Origin: Echinarachnius parma | Taxonomy: Eukaryota > Echinodermata > Echinoidea > Clypeasteroida > Echinarachniidae | Assembly: GCA_037951105.1 (NCBI GenBank) | Contig: JBAMJV010003353.1 | Span: forward strand, 157,001-221,000 | Direction of reading: 5' to 3' | Length of the DNA stretch: 64,000 nucleotides | Part shown: positions 1 through 13,310 of the stretch, piece by piece | Numbering within the stretch: position 1 is the stretch's first letter | Layout: each line of letters starts with the position of its first letter | Translations under genes and position numbers: made by a program | Notes under the pieces: model-generated | Database searches by the model: none | What the model was told of the DNA's origin: nothing | The model's input: the letters and a program-made list of their open reading frames with translations, nothing else

Positions 1-945
1 TCCTTTTTGTCATGCCACCAACAATTTTAAAGTTTAAAAACTTAGTGGCTTGAGCACTGCGGCTTACTTACTGTATATTTTTGAAGAGGTGATTGAAAGT
101 ATTGCACTTTTTCTTATTATTTTCGTTGTTTTCCAGCATGTTTAATTACAATTATCTTGAATTTGTAAATACGTATTTTGCATTTAAACCCTCGATACAT
201 GTACATGCCATTGTAATATTTGTGCACAGTGCAACGTAAGCTCTTCCTCGATCGCCCAGGATAAGTGAAAACAAGAAGAGCGCAGCTGCCCAAATTGGGT
301 ATTAAAGCAAAATCTGCAAAAATAAATAATTAAAAGTTAATGAAAATTCCTATTTAGCCAAGTAAAGTTTTCATTCTAGCAAACTTGTGTTTTCCAATTA
401 TTGGGGGTAATCTACTCGCCTGATTAATGGGCCAGTGCATGACAACAAGTTATGAAGCATCCTGGTTTTGTTTTTTTATAGAAAAAATCATAAGTGAGTG
501 GATGATATTGTTTGCTCGAGGGATACATGTAAATGTATGCCGCGAGTTGGGGTGTCAGGGACAATTAATTTTTGATTCGTCAGAGTTTTGCCTTGCGCTG
601 GTTTGCCAAATAGGTTCACCCATGGAGGAGAGGCGAACGCTGCACAATGCAATTAAATTCTCATTTAGTGGAGATTGGTATATCCCTGTAGGCGTGCATG
701 TATAATGTAGCCTTGTAGTTGTTTGAATAAAGCGTGTATTATGTCTGTTTGTTCTGACATGTCCATGTACATTTGTATGTTTGTATTATTTGATGTTGGT
801 GCGTGTGTGTGTGTGTGTGCCACTATGTCAGTGTGTGATAATATGCCCCCCCCCCCCCCCCCAACCCAAACCCAAAAAAGGTAAATTAAAAGCCTGTATG
901 TGTGTGTTTTCTGACTCTGTGTTTCTATGTTTTTGTATTTGCTTA

Positions 946-986
<41 letters not shown>

Positions 987-2279
987 CTGTGTGTAATATC
1001 CCAATATTATGTTTCAAATCACTTCCAAGCAGATATCCAGGGCAAGGTATTAAGTGCTGTTTAAAATGAAATAAAACTTATTAGTTGAGATTTACAACGG
1101 CCTCCCGGGAATGGGGAATGGGTAGGATATCAAATACCAGGGCACATCCAAGGCCTGGATATCACGTTTAGCACACATAACAATTATGGAAATAATGGAT
1201 TTAACTCTTTTGATGCCGGAAGTAGTGTAGCTCTTGCATGGTGTGTGTATAACATGCTGCAGAGCCTTTACAAAAAATGTAATAGTTTGATTGATGCCCG
1301 GCCAGTTTGATACTGATCATCATTGAGATCAATTTCAGTTGCTATCAAAAGATGAGCCGAGATTGAGCTGTCTAAAGATATATGATATTCAATAAATTGG
1401 TGATGCAAGGGCATACATGTACAATGTACCTGAACAACCGCACATGTTGCATTATGTTTGTTGATATTGTTATTTGATAAGCAATTGTCCCAGGGTTGCA
1501 TACTATACATGATACTGATAGTTCCAACATTGAGATTAAATTACACATTTGTAAATGATGGATGTTATTATCATAGTACACTTTTTAAGTCCTTTATAAG
1601 CCCACTGTTGTTCATAAATACATATCATAAGCACTCTAAAAATGTATTGCATCAAAATGTTGGTCTCTATTTTCATTTATGGGGCTCCTTTGTGATTTGG
1701 GGGCACTTTGTGAAAGCATTTTCCTGTTCCCTCAGACATTATATTTTTCTGGATCTCTTTAGGGCAATTTAGAAGTTCATTAGCCTATTGCTGAGCTCTT
1801 TTGGGGGCTCTTTTGAGCAATTCTGGTTCTCTTTACTAATGCAATTTAGAAGTTCATTAGCCATTTTGGGGCATTTCTGGTGCTTGTTCAGGCATTTCAG
1901 AGCTCTTTGAAGCATTTGAAGGAGCTGTTTAGGAATTAGGGATGGCTAAATCTACCTGAGACCCTGGGTAATATTCCTCCCCAGTAAAGTTCAAATTCTA
2001 GGCCCCCAACATGTGAAACGGGGTATCAAGAATTTTATTTAGGATGTCTTTATGAATAGCAGTTGATGCTGTCAAAAGTTCATATCATTAATTGACAAAT
2101 TTTAGAACTTATTTTTACATTTTTTTGGAAATATTATATTTGATATTATTTTTCTTTGCTACATATTTGATCAAGACAAGGCCACGATTCAAATTAGAAT
2201 TAGAGTCAACCTTAAAAATATGAAAAGGGTACCAAGAATTGAGGATGTCGTTTAATAAGTCCTGTCATTGATGTGAATC
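1..2279. other. Non-coding sequence with simple repeats
   Basis: No convincing exon. It holds a poly-C run at 846-862, a (GT)n microsatellite at about 949-982, and two 20-bp-plus copies of a 'gcaatttagaagttcattagcc' segment about 80 bp apart near 1764 and 1845. The short open frames here lack codon bias or domain features. Confidence 0.6.
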
Positions 2280-3800
2280 GCAGTTGACACAAGTCTGTCC
2301 CAGGATCCTTGATGTTGATCCCAGATTCACGGAATCGTGGGAGTCGAGTCGGTTCGCTCACGACAATTATTCTTGAAGTTGTGGGGTAACCGTAAGAGTA
2401 AGATCAAAGCTTTAGGTCCTGGTTTTCATTTTAACTTGACCTATTCTGGACCGGGTCCATGGAGATTGGAGAACATCAGCTTGCTTACGACAATTATTGT
2501 TGAAGTTCCTGGGTAAGACCGTAAGAGTAGATCAAAGCTTTAGGCCTTGGGTTTCATTTTAATTTAACCTGTTCTAGACTAGTAGGCCTGAGTCCATGGA
2601 GAACATCAGTTTGCTCACGACAATTATTGTTGAAGTTTCTGGTAAGAGTATCAAAGCTTAAGTTGATTTTGTAGTTTGTACCTTATTTACTGAAAATGTA
2701 CATGAATTAATAGAGACTTACATTAGCTACATGTGGGAGAGTAAGCTTAACCTGGTCAGGATGAGTAGGGCTGCGTCTATAGATAATGGCAGATAACTCT
2801 CAAGATTTATTTGCAATTTCTGTGGTAGGATGATAAAATCTGTAGGTCCTGGTAATCTTTTGCCTTCATTTCTTTTCCTAATGTACCTGGTTGTGCACAT
2901 GTGGGAGGGTTTCTAGCTTAATCTACAGGACCTTGTTGCAGAAAGAGTTGCAATCGATTGTAAAGTTGCAATTAACTTTGAGTCAGAAAGTATACACATT
3001 TGAACCAATCAGATTTTTGCGTGTAGTCGCATAATCCGACTTGCACTCTATTGCACCTTTACAATCGATTGCATCTCTTTCTGCAACGGTGCCCAGGAAG
3101 TCGACAAGGAGTAGTAGAGAAAGGTGTAGATGAACTTGAAGAATGTCACCATGCTTAGCTTTAGGTAGGCTGCTGGCGCTTTTATGAATTATTTTTTTCT
3201 TGCGTACATATTAATGCATGTGTGGGAGGATGTACATGTAGCTTAACCCGTTTAAGACTAGTAGAGCTGGGTTTATAAAGAATGTCAAGAGAATTGAAGA
3301 GTACACATCTTTCTGACCTAGTCCCACTGCACCCTTTTCCTATCCCTTTGACATCCAGTAGGTACTAGCAGGAAACAAAATGATGCGCACCAAGTTCGGA
3401 ATAGGCTAGTAGGATACTTTTAATTTGGCTCTGTTTCATGTGAAAGAAAATGTCATAGAACTAACAGAATTTGTTAGATACGGACCATTTCGCCACATGT
3501 TGGTCGGTTAGGAAATGGAAGGAGAAAAGGTGCAATGGGACAAGGCCATAGGTACTGGCGAGTTTGTACCATATTGATACCTACCTGCATATTAATGCAT
3601 GCGTAGGAGGGTTAGCTCAATGTCGACTTAGGAACTAGAAGGGCAAGGTATATTATCAAGAATGTCAGCTTGCTTATGACAATAAATTTTGTTGAATTTC
3701 TTGGGTAAAAATATCAGAGCTTTAGGTCTTACATGTAGGTACTGGTGATTATGTGCATTCTTTAACTTATATATTAATGCACATGTGGGTGTAGGAGCTT
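2280..3800. repeat. Decayed tandem repeat, units of about 125 bp
   Basis: The phrase 'cacgacaattattgttgaag', then 'gtaagagta', 'atcaaagctttagg' and 'catggagaacatcag' recurs at about 2355, 2485 and 2615, and more weakly near 3670. Successive units have diverged and lost pieces, so this looks like an old satellite in decay. Confidence 0.6.
2930..3093. mobile_element. MITE-like inverted repeat, about 164 bp
   Basis: The left arm ttgcagaaagagttgcaatc and the right arm gattgcatctctttctgcaa mirror each other across a central segment with 'aaccaatcag'. It shares this plan with elements at 36344-36496 and 42555-42690, indicating a family. It interrupts the decayed tandem repeat. Confidence 0.55.
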
Positions 3801-5039
3801 AACCTATTCAGAACGAATCCTGAGAATACTCCGACTGGCGTAAGCGGAGATTCTATGTTGATTGTTGCAAATATAGTATTTCCAGTGGGGTAACCATTTA
3901 CCTTTCAGTGTACATGTAGTTCATCTCCAAGGATTTAAATTGATACATTGTAGTTCAAACTATTTATTTACAGTAAACACAGTGACACTGACAAGGAAGC
4001 GGCAGGGAATAGATTCATGATTGGGATTGGTGGAACTGTAGAAAATTGTGAGACAATCATAAGGAAAAGGAAAGTGAGTAAGTGTCAGTCAGGAAAGCTA
4101 CCACTGTCGTAACGGAACAGGCATTTTCATTCTCGCCTTTTTATGCTAAAATTTTAAGCACGTAGTTCTTAAGTGGCGTAGACAAAATCTACCGCTTTTT
4201 TCCCTGCAGGCCCAAACGGGCGCATGAAAATCATGGTTCTAAATCTTTGGTGGCTTAAAAAAAAGAGGAAAACTTGTTAGAAATATACAAGATTAGTTTC
4301 AACGTTGTTATTGTTGGAGGCCCCCGGGGCCAGTGGGCCAATGCTAATTGCGAGCGGGACCATTAGAAAGATTACTTCTGCTGCATCGGTATCTACAGAT
4401 CTGTGCACCAAGGATATTATTCATTGCCGAGAGTAACGAGCAAACCGGCATGTAATCGCTAACGCAGATCTGTGATTTATGACGATGCTTACAGTAGCGC
4501 CTTGGTGGGCGACAGGCTCGCTATCATAATCCATAATCCTTATTGCATGTGAAGAAATCTTCTGGCAAAAGGATTGGGAACTGGATAACAAACTTTGGTT
4601 GCTGTACCTGCATACGTGTCGACTGTAGATATTGATAACCTTTACAGTCTTTTATCAAGAACCTGGTCTTATAGTCTTTAAATGTAAGAATAAATCTTCT
4701 CATAAAAAATATCAACTTTGACTATGATGTCTTAGAAACATGTACTTGTATTAAGTTTGTAGTGCCACAGTCATTTTATTGAGTTCAAGTACCACCAACG
4801 ATTGAAAAGGAGCGCGGACAATATTCATGTACCTTACTTCAGAAGTAGGGCTATCGTAACGGATGTGGGTGCAGCCTTATTTGCCAAAATTGGAGTGACT
4901 TTAGCTCAACCTTTAAACTAGTTATTACTTCAGTTATATGTCTAGAAATACATGTTTTGCTTTATTACGAGTATGTTGCTCTACAGAACGTTGCATTTTA
5001 TGTGTTGTTTTCCTCTTTCATCTTGTTTTGATATCACAG
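3801..5039. other. Non-coding sequence
   Basis: No gene supported. One GC-rich patch (about 4310-4345, ggcccccggggcc core) may be an old repeat edge. A pyrimidine tract at the end feeds the candidate exon at 5040. Confidence 0.5.
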
Positions 5040-5116
5040 TACATGTTGCGCAGACACAAGACTTGTATGCATTCAATCACAACCGACCGAGACAGGCCAC
5101 TCCTGATCTTCTCACG
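5040..5116 (+). other. Candidate orphan exon, 77 bp, possibly 5' UTR
   Basis: A long T/C tract ending gatatcacag precedes it and ACG|gtaagt follows, so both splice sites are strong. No coding frame links it to neighbours in the window. It has two ATGs in one frame, open to the donor. Joined to 25923 that frame would stop within a few codons, so as a leader exon it would add a short uORF. It could equally belong to another transcript. Confidence 0.33.
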
Positions 5117-5412
5117 GTAAGTCACAAAATCAGAAATTAATATTTAATTTCGGGGAGCTACTTTTGAAGCTTGACTATTAATCACAAAACATGAACACAT
5201 GTAAGGGTTTGTTGTTTAGGACTACTAACACTTAACACAAACAAATATATAATTGTTTTTGCTGTGGGGGCTACTTTTTAATTCTTTTAACCTGAATGAT
5301 CGATATGTCTGCTGTTTTCTAGGCTTATGGGCACCACGCTGTAAATTCACATATATTCACATTCACATTCACAGTTACGGGTTAAAATCACATAAACAAC
5401 CCTAGTATTTGG

Positions 5413-6493
5413 GGGGACCAGTTCTGAACAATTAAAAGCAAATGGGACCAGTCCTGAACGGGTTAAAAGCAAATGGGACCAGTCCTGAACTGGTTAAAAG
5501 CAAATGGGACCAGTCCTGAACTGGTTAAAAGCAAATGGGACCAGTCCTGAACGGGTTAAAAGCAAATGGGACCAGTCCTGAACTGGTTAAAAGCAAATGG
5601 GACCAGTACTGAACTGGTTAAAAGCAAATGGGACCAGTACTGAACTGGTTAAAAGCAAATGGGACCAGTCCTGAACGGGTTAAAAGCAAATGGGACCAGT
5701 ACTGAACTGGTTAAAAGCAAATGGGACCAGTCCTGAACTGGTTAAAAGCAAATGGGACCAGTCCTGAATGGGTTAAAATCAAATGGGACCAGTCCTGAAC
5801 GGGTTAAAAGCAAATGGGACCAGTCCTGAACGGGTTAAAAGCAAATGGGACCAGTACTGAACTGGTTAAAAGTAAATGGGACCAGTCCTGAACGGGTTAA
5901 AAGCAAATGGGACCAGTACTGAACTGGTTAAAAGCAAATGGGACCAGTACTGAACTGGTTAAAAGTAAATGGGACCAGTCCTGAATGGGTTAAAATCAAA
6001 TGGGACCAGTCCTGAACGGGTTAAAAGCAAATGGGACCAGTACTGAACTGGTTAAAAGCAAATGGGACCAGTACTGAACTGGTTAAAAGCAAATGGGACC
6101 AGTACTGAACTGGTTAAAAGTAAATGGGACCAGTCCTGAATGGGTTAAAATCAAATGGGACCAGTCCTGAACGGGTTAAAAGCAAATGGGACCAGTCCTG
6201 AACGGGTTAAAAGCAAATGGGACCAGTACTGAACTGGTTAAAAGTAAATGGGACCAGTCCTGAATGGGTTAAAATCAAATGGGACCAGTCCTGAACGGGT
6301 TAAAAGCAAATGGGACCAGTCCTGAACGGGTTAAAAGCAAATGGGACCAGTCCTGAACGGGTTAAAAGCAAATGGGACCAGTCCTGAACTGGTTAAAAGC
6401 AAATGGGACCAGTCCTGAATGGGTTAAAATCAAATGGGACCAGTCCTGAACGGGTTAAAAGCAAATGGGACCAGTCCTGAACGGGTTAAAATC
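5413..6493. repeat. 31-bp tandem array, about 35 copies
   Basis: The period is 31 bp: a gggaccagt core, then ctgaac plus tggtt or gggtt, then aaaagcaaat. Variants at three positions (cctg/actg; aacggg/aactgg/aatggg; agc/agt/atc) recur in order, giving a higher-order pattern. ACCAGT...ACTGGT in many units can form a small hairpin. There are no unique spacers, so it is not a CRISPR. Confidence 0.95.
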
Positions 6494-9162
6494 GCCCAAA
6501 GGTTGTGGAAGAGGGGGAATCCGACAGAGTGATGATGAGAATTGACTCACACAGGAAGTAATGTCGACTAGAATTTAGATTTGCCCAGGCTCTCCGTCGA
6601 TGTGTTTGTCAGCTGACGAGATATACTAGTCAGATATTAAAAAACGATCGAGCCATGGCTTTGAATAAGAAAAAAAAACATACGCGTATGAGAGGTGGGT
6701 TTTTGAAATGAAATCCAGTTTGGAGACAAGGGACCTGCAAGTTTGCTTGAAGGGTCTGCATTATGTTTGGCCCTGGAGCACATTGACGGTGATTGCACTT
6801 TGAGACTTTGCACCACGGATCTTACTTACTTTTATGCACGCTTATAGTTATTTTTTAAGATTACTAATGCAGGAAATTTTATAATTCCTTAATTCCTTAA
6901 TTCCTTAATTTGAAGAAAGTATAAAACAAATCATGTCACTTGATTTTTGTGTGCAGTTTAATACTTGTAAAAAATATATTTAAAATAGTTCTGTTTGACA
7001 CTTATTTTAGAACACATGTTCTGTTCACTCTGCATCAGCTTTTGTAAATTTTCTAAAGTCTTTAGTAAAGATCTACAGAACTGTGTTGAATTCTTGAAAA
7101 AGAATAAAATCGACAGTGTTACAGTGTACTCTTATGACCATTCTGTAACCTTGTTTTTCGACCCTAAAAGATCATGATATTGATATTCCATTATTCCACA
7201 CATCAGCACGCATGGTTGAATGCTAATCAGAGCTCTAAACTGTTTCACACCTTTGGTACATGTACCTCATACATAATTAACAAGTATCATTCTAACCAAT
7301 TAGTAGCTTCATTGCAGTCTTTTACTCACACACGTGTTGTGCTTTTCTTCAGTATCGTTAAATTGACATTTAATACATTTGGCGCATCATTGAATCTTTG
7401 ACGCCTACATGTACAATGCATGATCATCATTGCTAAATTTACGCGTTGTTAAATCTTTTTAAGCACCTACATGTGTGTATATTTTTGTTAAAAATAACAC
7501 TTTCATGAATCGTCAACACCTATCGCTCATACATCATTTACTCTATTTAAAAATAACTAACACAGGTGGGACTAAGCCCTCATGTGGCACGCGCTCACCA
7601 AAACGACCTTGGAGTTTCTCTGAATTGCAAGGCCTCCAAAGATCAGGGATAACACATTTTATACACAATTTAACAAAAGAAAATGTTAAAAATCTTTAAG
7701 CTATGTCTACAGCCACTGACCCCCCCCCCCCCCCCCCCAAAAAAAAAAAAAAAACAGGCGCTATTTTGGTGATGTCTCATCTAGGCTCTGCCCCCAAGTT
7801 CACTCCACAATCACTACCTGTTCTCCAGGTCCCAATGAAGTTGGCCTATTGACGTCTTAGCATCTTAGCAAATGCTAGGTCGTGCAAATGTTTGGGTTGC
7901 CCGACATTGTTTGACTGGGCATCCAAAATTAACAGACATTTAAATGTTATTATTCGCATGGGACTAACCAGAGAGGTGGGAGGACCAACTCTTGATTTGT
8001 CCACCAAAGTCTTGAGGATTCTTGATGTTGCTTGCCTAACAGGGACATGTCGTACACCCAGAAACATAGTTAATTTGAAACATTGATCTATAGATACTAA
8101 AGTGTAGCAGGGGAAAAAGATATTTTTTGTTTGGCTCTTCTTTTATGATTTTCATGGGCTCTTTGGGGAATGTTGCGAGCTAAAACACCCTGTACCTCAC
8201 CCCCTCCCCCCCCCCCCCCTGTATTTCTTACACTGTAGCGTACATAAAAATAATAGCCATTAGATCCTTTTCATACCCTTTGTGTCGGTGCTATATAGCA
8301 TTGAATGCCTGGGAACAGAATCCTGCCAGCTTCTGCCCTCGCTTAGTCTCTTACCCTTGACCTTTACCAGTGGGCTCTTCCCATGGCTCTACGTACCACC
8401 TGTTACATCCATTGATTTGTATGCATGCACTTGTAATGGAAACGGGCATCTTCCATGTATGATTGAAATTGGGTATGAGAATCCTGACGAGATGTAGACT
8501 GCAGACGCTAACCGAAACCAGTCTTATTCTCCCCCTGTCGATTTATATGTCTGCAAAACTCTGCAAATTGCAAGAAAAACATCTATACTATAGCCAACAA
8601 TTCCATCCCCAGTGGTATAACATGTAGCTGAAAGAGTATTGCATGGATATATATCATGGTTGGAAAGCTATGATTGCACGCTATGGGTAATACATCATGC
8701 AGAGCACCGAATTTCCCACCGGCCTGCTTGGGCAAGTAGAATTATTAGCATTTTCCAATTTTATTGGCTTGGTGCTCCCAAACAATGAAAACCATACACT
8801 ACTTAAAGTAACTTACAATGTAGAATCGACATTTGGCATTTGTATGTTTGTGGTTGAACAGTTAATAGTTTGTGTTGGACCATTGCTAGTTCCCATCCTT
8901 ACAACATGTACCAATCAACTGTTATTCAGCTGCTTCAGAATATCAAAGCTAAAATGTATGTTGTATGCCTAGCCCTTTACCTTGATGTAGACACATACAA
9001 AAATACTCATAACTCTTTGTCTGTGTTTGTACAAATCATAACTGAAAAATAAAATGGACTGCATCTTTATTACTACTTCTGCCAAACACAGTTAAATGCT
9101 AGTACTGACTAATGGATCCGTAAACAATTAACGAGATACTCTGTCACTGTAATTGATCCAAG
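6494..9162. other. Non-coding sequence with homopolymer tracts
   Basis: No exon supported. It contains a poly-C/poly-A tract (about 7722-7754), another poly-C tract near 8203-8219 and a triplicated 'attcctta' at about 6885-6909. The open frames (for example 7892-8086) were examined and not recognised. Confidence 0.55.
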
Positions 9163-9600
9163 TTGTCCGGATGGACATCAAAGAAAGAATCTGTTGTGAA
9201 TTACTTGTTTGTGTCTCCTGACCTTATACTGCGTGCTAGTACACCCCTCAACCCCCTGCCTCTCAACCCTCAAGATGCTAGCATTCTCCATAGGCCTTTA
9301 CAAATAACACGCAAGGATCATGTATGTAATGAGTTAATATCTGACCCCATTCTATCCACAGAAGGGTACTATAGCCATCCAACCTCCTCTTGTTAATTCC
9401 AAGTTTCCAACTACCCCTTCCTTCTCAGGAGCAATCACCCCTTCATGCGAATCAACTATGAATATAACAAAACAATTGGAAATCCTATATGATATTATTC
9501 CCTTGTCCTGTGTAAATTGCCCCATGCTGAGTTTATTATCTACGTGTTTATACGCCGATGACTTCCTTGCGCCGCCAACTTCTGAATCATTTTTCAAAGT
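9163..9600 (+). pseudogene. Possible LINE endonuclease/RT remnant
   Basis: The frame from 9163 reads S-K-K-E-S-V-V-N-Y-L-F-V-S-P-D-L-I, then P-L-N-P-Q and L-H-R-P-L-Q-I. This resembles the C-terminal end of a LINE apurinic-type endonuclease (S-V-V-D-Y...S-D-H-R-P-L). Further on, in another frame, C-L-Y-A-D-D-F (about 9545-9567) resembles the RT catalytic motif but ends at a stop. Broken and short; a chance resemblance cannot be excluded. Confidence 0.35.
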
Positions 9601-12600
9601 TCTCTGAGTTTCCTGCCTTCTCCCGATTTAGAAATTAAAACCCATCCTGAAGTTTAATTGTTTCTGGTGGACATCCATGGGTGATGCCTTTGAGTCACAT
9701 CTTCTGCAAAGCAGATGGACAACTACGCAGGATAGGAAATGTACGGGCTGAGGGCGATTTTGCCCCCCAATTTTCACAATAACCCCCTGGAATCAGTAGG
9801 TAGCCCCTAAAATTACTGTAGGGTATTATGTGAAATATTTTGTGTTCTCCATCAGATTGAAAAAGTAGCCCCCTAAAAAAAATCAATTCCTGCATTGCAA
9901 CTACGGGATTGATGTCAAATGGCTTTGTGTGCACTTTGTTAATTTTGGAGACTGTTGTTTTTTCAAATTTATTCATCTTTAATCCAAATATGTTCACAAC
10001 TTTATAATGTCATCAGTTGATTTTTGAGACATTGGCGGCTTTGGAGGACATGTCTTTACTTTTTGGCACAACTTAACGTGCCCATTAAGAAGTTCAATAT
10101 ACTACTAATACTTTGTATACTTGCATAGTTTAGAAAGATACCTAGTGAAGTAACTTTTGATCTGATCTTCTCCAAAAGAGACCCCACAAGCTTGATCCAA
10201 AAAGGTATTAAGTCCGCATTTTTAACTTTTCAACTTTTGAAAATATGTATTTATCCAAATGTGCGTCTATTGGGAGAAATTAATCCTGAATAATATTTAT
10301 GTATTCAGCTGTTTTGCTTTTATGATTTAGAATTGGATAGGAACTTTTTTCTTTCTTTCTTGTTTGTCATCAAGTCAAAGATGTCAATTGTTAACTGTTT
10401 ATTTGATGGAAGGATGATATAATGCCCTTTGAAATGGAGTAGCGCTTCAACTCAAGTCAGGGGCATTTTGATTTCTTTGTCCGTCCGTTGGGAAGTCTGT
10501 TTTGAATTTCCATGGAAGTGTGGGTTAGTTGCCTGAGAGATCTTGTACCCTTTTCAAATCTTTTCTACATACATGTATATAGATCATTTCAAAGCAAGTA
10601 CAGTCAAACCTGTCTAAAGCAGCAAATCTGCCTACATGTATAGACCACCAAACAATGTTAGAGAACCTGCCTAAAAAAAGAGGTCACCTGTCTACTGCGG
10701 CAATGCTGCTCGTTTCACATGGGTGGACACTATACACATGTGTGACTAGATAGATAACTTATTAGAACAAGGAAGGTGCACATCTTTTCCTGTAGCCCCA
10801 TGTCCAATAATGTGCCTTGAGAAGATGACATTTAAACATGCCATTTGCTCATTTCAGTTGTCATGGTAACAAAAAGCTCTCAAGCTTACAAGATTAGTTA
10901 CACTGATTGGTTGCCCGCTCATTTCGCAGTCCATGCATTATGGGTTTGTTCATTTTCAAAACCTGACTAACTTCGCATACATTGTTTCACGTCTAACTTG
11001 AATACGGTTATTGGACCGTTCCGAGACACCTGGCAGTTTGTCTGTGACGTGTAACTTTAAATCTCTTTACAAAAGTAAGATCTCTGGGAGAAATTAACCT
11101 GTTAACTTCTAGATTTTACCATTTCCACAGAGTTAATATATAGGACCCACCCGGTTCACGTAGGCAATTGGTTAAGAGGAGTCCACATCCAAATGATCAA
11201 ACGTTTCTGGGGCATTTAAGATTTAGAACAGTCTCATCTTTTTATATGTGAAAGGGTTTGAAATTGGGGTAGGGCCAGGGAAGGAAACGTGCTTGAGCCA
11301 CAGCCCTCTCTCTCTCACGCAGATCATCACATCAGATCACATCAGATCAGTTAGCTAGATAGATGATACTTGTACTTGTTTCTAGGGTGACACCATATTT
11401 GCTCCAAAGACAATTGTTCTGAGAGTTTATCGACATAGTAAGTTTATGTTTTGGATAAGGGTTAGGGTTTACGTCAAGGTTAAGGTTGGTTTTTAGATTG
11501 GGTTGTACAGTAGGTGTTAGGATTAGCATTAGGGTTACGTTTAAGTTTAATTTTAGGTTTAGGTTTAGGGTTAGTGTTGGGTGTAGGAGTTAGGTTCAGG
11601 TGTAGGTGTTAGGATCAGATTTAGGGTCTGGTTTATAGTCAAACCTGTCTAAGCAGCAACCTGTATATAGCAGTGTCAAGGGTTTGTGGTTTTAAACTAT
11701 ACACAACAAATAAGGCAACTATAGAATAGTATATAAAGTTATAAAATGACACAATTTAATATTTAATTTCAAACTTCCAACAGTAAGTATCAATTAAAAT
11801 GTATATATCAAGAATCATAAAACAAATAAATTAGGCATATATAAATCTTTAATTAAAGTAAATACTATGCGTGTAGCCACTGATAATATTCACTGTGAAT
11901 TCAATTTCATTGCCATATATATACCCCAAAAAGGAGAAATACTAAAATACCATAAAACCTTTGCGTGGTGCAATATTTAATAAGTACGTCAAGGTAATGT
12001 ATAATATAAATACATACAAAACCCACTTGTTATACGCGTAATAAGAAACAAAACAAAACAAAAAGAAAACTAAGGACAAAACAAAAATAGATAAATAAGT
12101 AATACACACAAAAAATAATAATAAATTAAAAAAATACTTAGATGGCCATATAGCTATGAAGCCTAACAAAAGTCCCGCGGTCTATGTTTAAAGATGATCT
12201 GCTGATTATGCGAATGTTTACATGCTGACTGATGAGATAATGATGAGGTGGTTGCCGCCACGTCCCAGACGTGGCTCCTGACGTTGTTTCTGTGCGCTGA
12301 TTTGCTGACAATCGATCGCGTGATGTGCGCATAGATGGTGGCCGATCCTGATCGATCACAAGTAGTACTCTGTCGTAAGCCGACACCACTGCCGAGGCCG
12401 GCGGGAGTTCTAAAGGCTGGCTCCCCTAACTCCGGGGGAAAATGGAGGTCCCGGATACGGTACTATATCCTGTATCCGGGTAAGAGCGAGGAAGGTGCCA
12501 ACGAGGATCTCTCTGCCGGTTATCGCCTTGAAATGCTGAATATTTATTTAATAAAATACTATAGGCCTCACTGTCATTTAAACTCCATTAAATATTCCAA

Positions 12601-13082
12601 CTGCATTTTCAATACCAGGCAAAGTAATAATTTTCACTCGTAGACCAGACGCCTGCTCTCCGTCCCAACTCAAAATCGTATCTCCCTAATTTTTCCTCTT
12701 CCCACTATTAACAATGATTCTCCAAAACCGCGCCCCGGGTCACATGTGTTTTTCACCGCCAAATCTTTTTTAATCACGTCGCCCTCAGTCGACGGTGTCC
12801 CAAATAATTCCTAATAAATAAAGACCTACATGTAATTTACTTGTGACAAGCAGCAAACCTGACTGGGCCCTATAGTGACCACCAAATGTGATTCACTGAA
12901 GAGAAAATCAGTCTTATAAATGAAATTTGAAATCTTGTTTGATTTTTGAGAGAATTAATAGCTGAGCAAACATTGGTAGAGCAAATGTCACATTGACATG
13001 GAACCAATTCTAGATGACCCAACTGCATTTAATTTATTGATAACTTCAGGTTAGGGTGAGGTTAGGCCATGAAAAATAAATT
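9601..13082. other. Non-coding sequence, TTAGGG-like and dispersed repeats
   Basis: No gene supported. It holds scattered 'aacctgtctaaagcagc' type repeats (about 10610-10700 and 11640-11670) and a degenerate ttaggg/ggttta-rich run (11455-11640). A more GC-rich patch at 12160-12530 may be a transposon remnant; its open frames on both strands were not recognised. Confidence 0.5.
11455..11640. repeat. Degenerate TTAGGG-like run
   Basis: Repeated gttagggtt, ggtttaggttta and ggtgttagg words over about 185 bp. They are irregular and mixed with other 6-8 bp units, so this is either an interstitial telomere-like relic or a simple purine-skewed repeat. Confidence 0.5.
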
Positions 13083-13310
13083 GTTGGATTGGCGTAACCC
13101 ACCCGCCCCTAAAAATACCGGCGCTAATGCACGCCGACCCTAGAGGTTTTTTCTGAATTTTTTTTTTTTTTATTTATTTTTTTTAAATTGCAATAGAATT
13201 TGCAATTGTTATGTGTGTGTTTTTATGTATTTGTGCGAGGAAAAAAAAAAAAAAAAAAAAAATCCCTACAGACCTACCCTAATTTTTGGTTGCCCGTTAC
13301 TCCAATCAAA
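13083..13310. mobile_element. Short TIR element, compact copy
   Basis: It begins gttggattggcgtaaccc and ends ttactccaatcaaa, an inverted terminal match. The inside holds poly-T/poly-A stretches and a tgtgtgtttttatgtatttg piece. It is a shorter, inverted relative of the element at 33800-34567. Confidence 0.6.

Noticed and set aside
5413-6493. CRISPR-like regular repeats
   Set aside because: Units are contiguous with no unique spacers, and the DNA is clearly eukaryotic; it is a satellite.
7892-8086. Open frames on both strands near 7.9-8.1 kb
   Set aside because: Mildly balanced composition but no recognisable motif, and neither strand is better supported; possibly an old transposon piece.
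9545-9567. Y-A-D-D-F as proof of a functional reverse transcriptase
   Set aside because: Only a short frame surrounds it, ended by a stop, with no upstream RT motifs; kept only as a possible LINE remnant.
11455-11640. True telomere or chromosome end
   Set aside because: The TTAGGG-like words are irregular and sit between ordinary sequence; at most an old interstitial relic.
12138-12643. GC-richer open frames near 12.3 kb
   Set aside because: Frames occur on both strands without a domain. 'ccgg-gtaaga' looks like a donor but no acceptor or coding partner was found.
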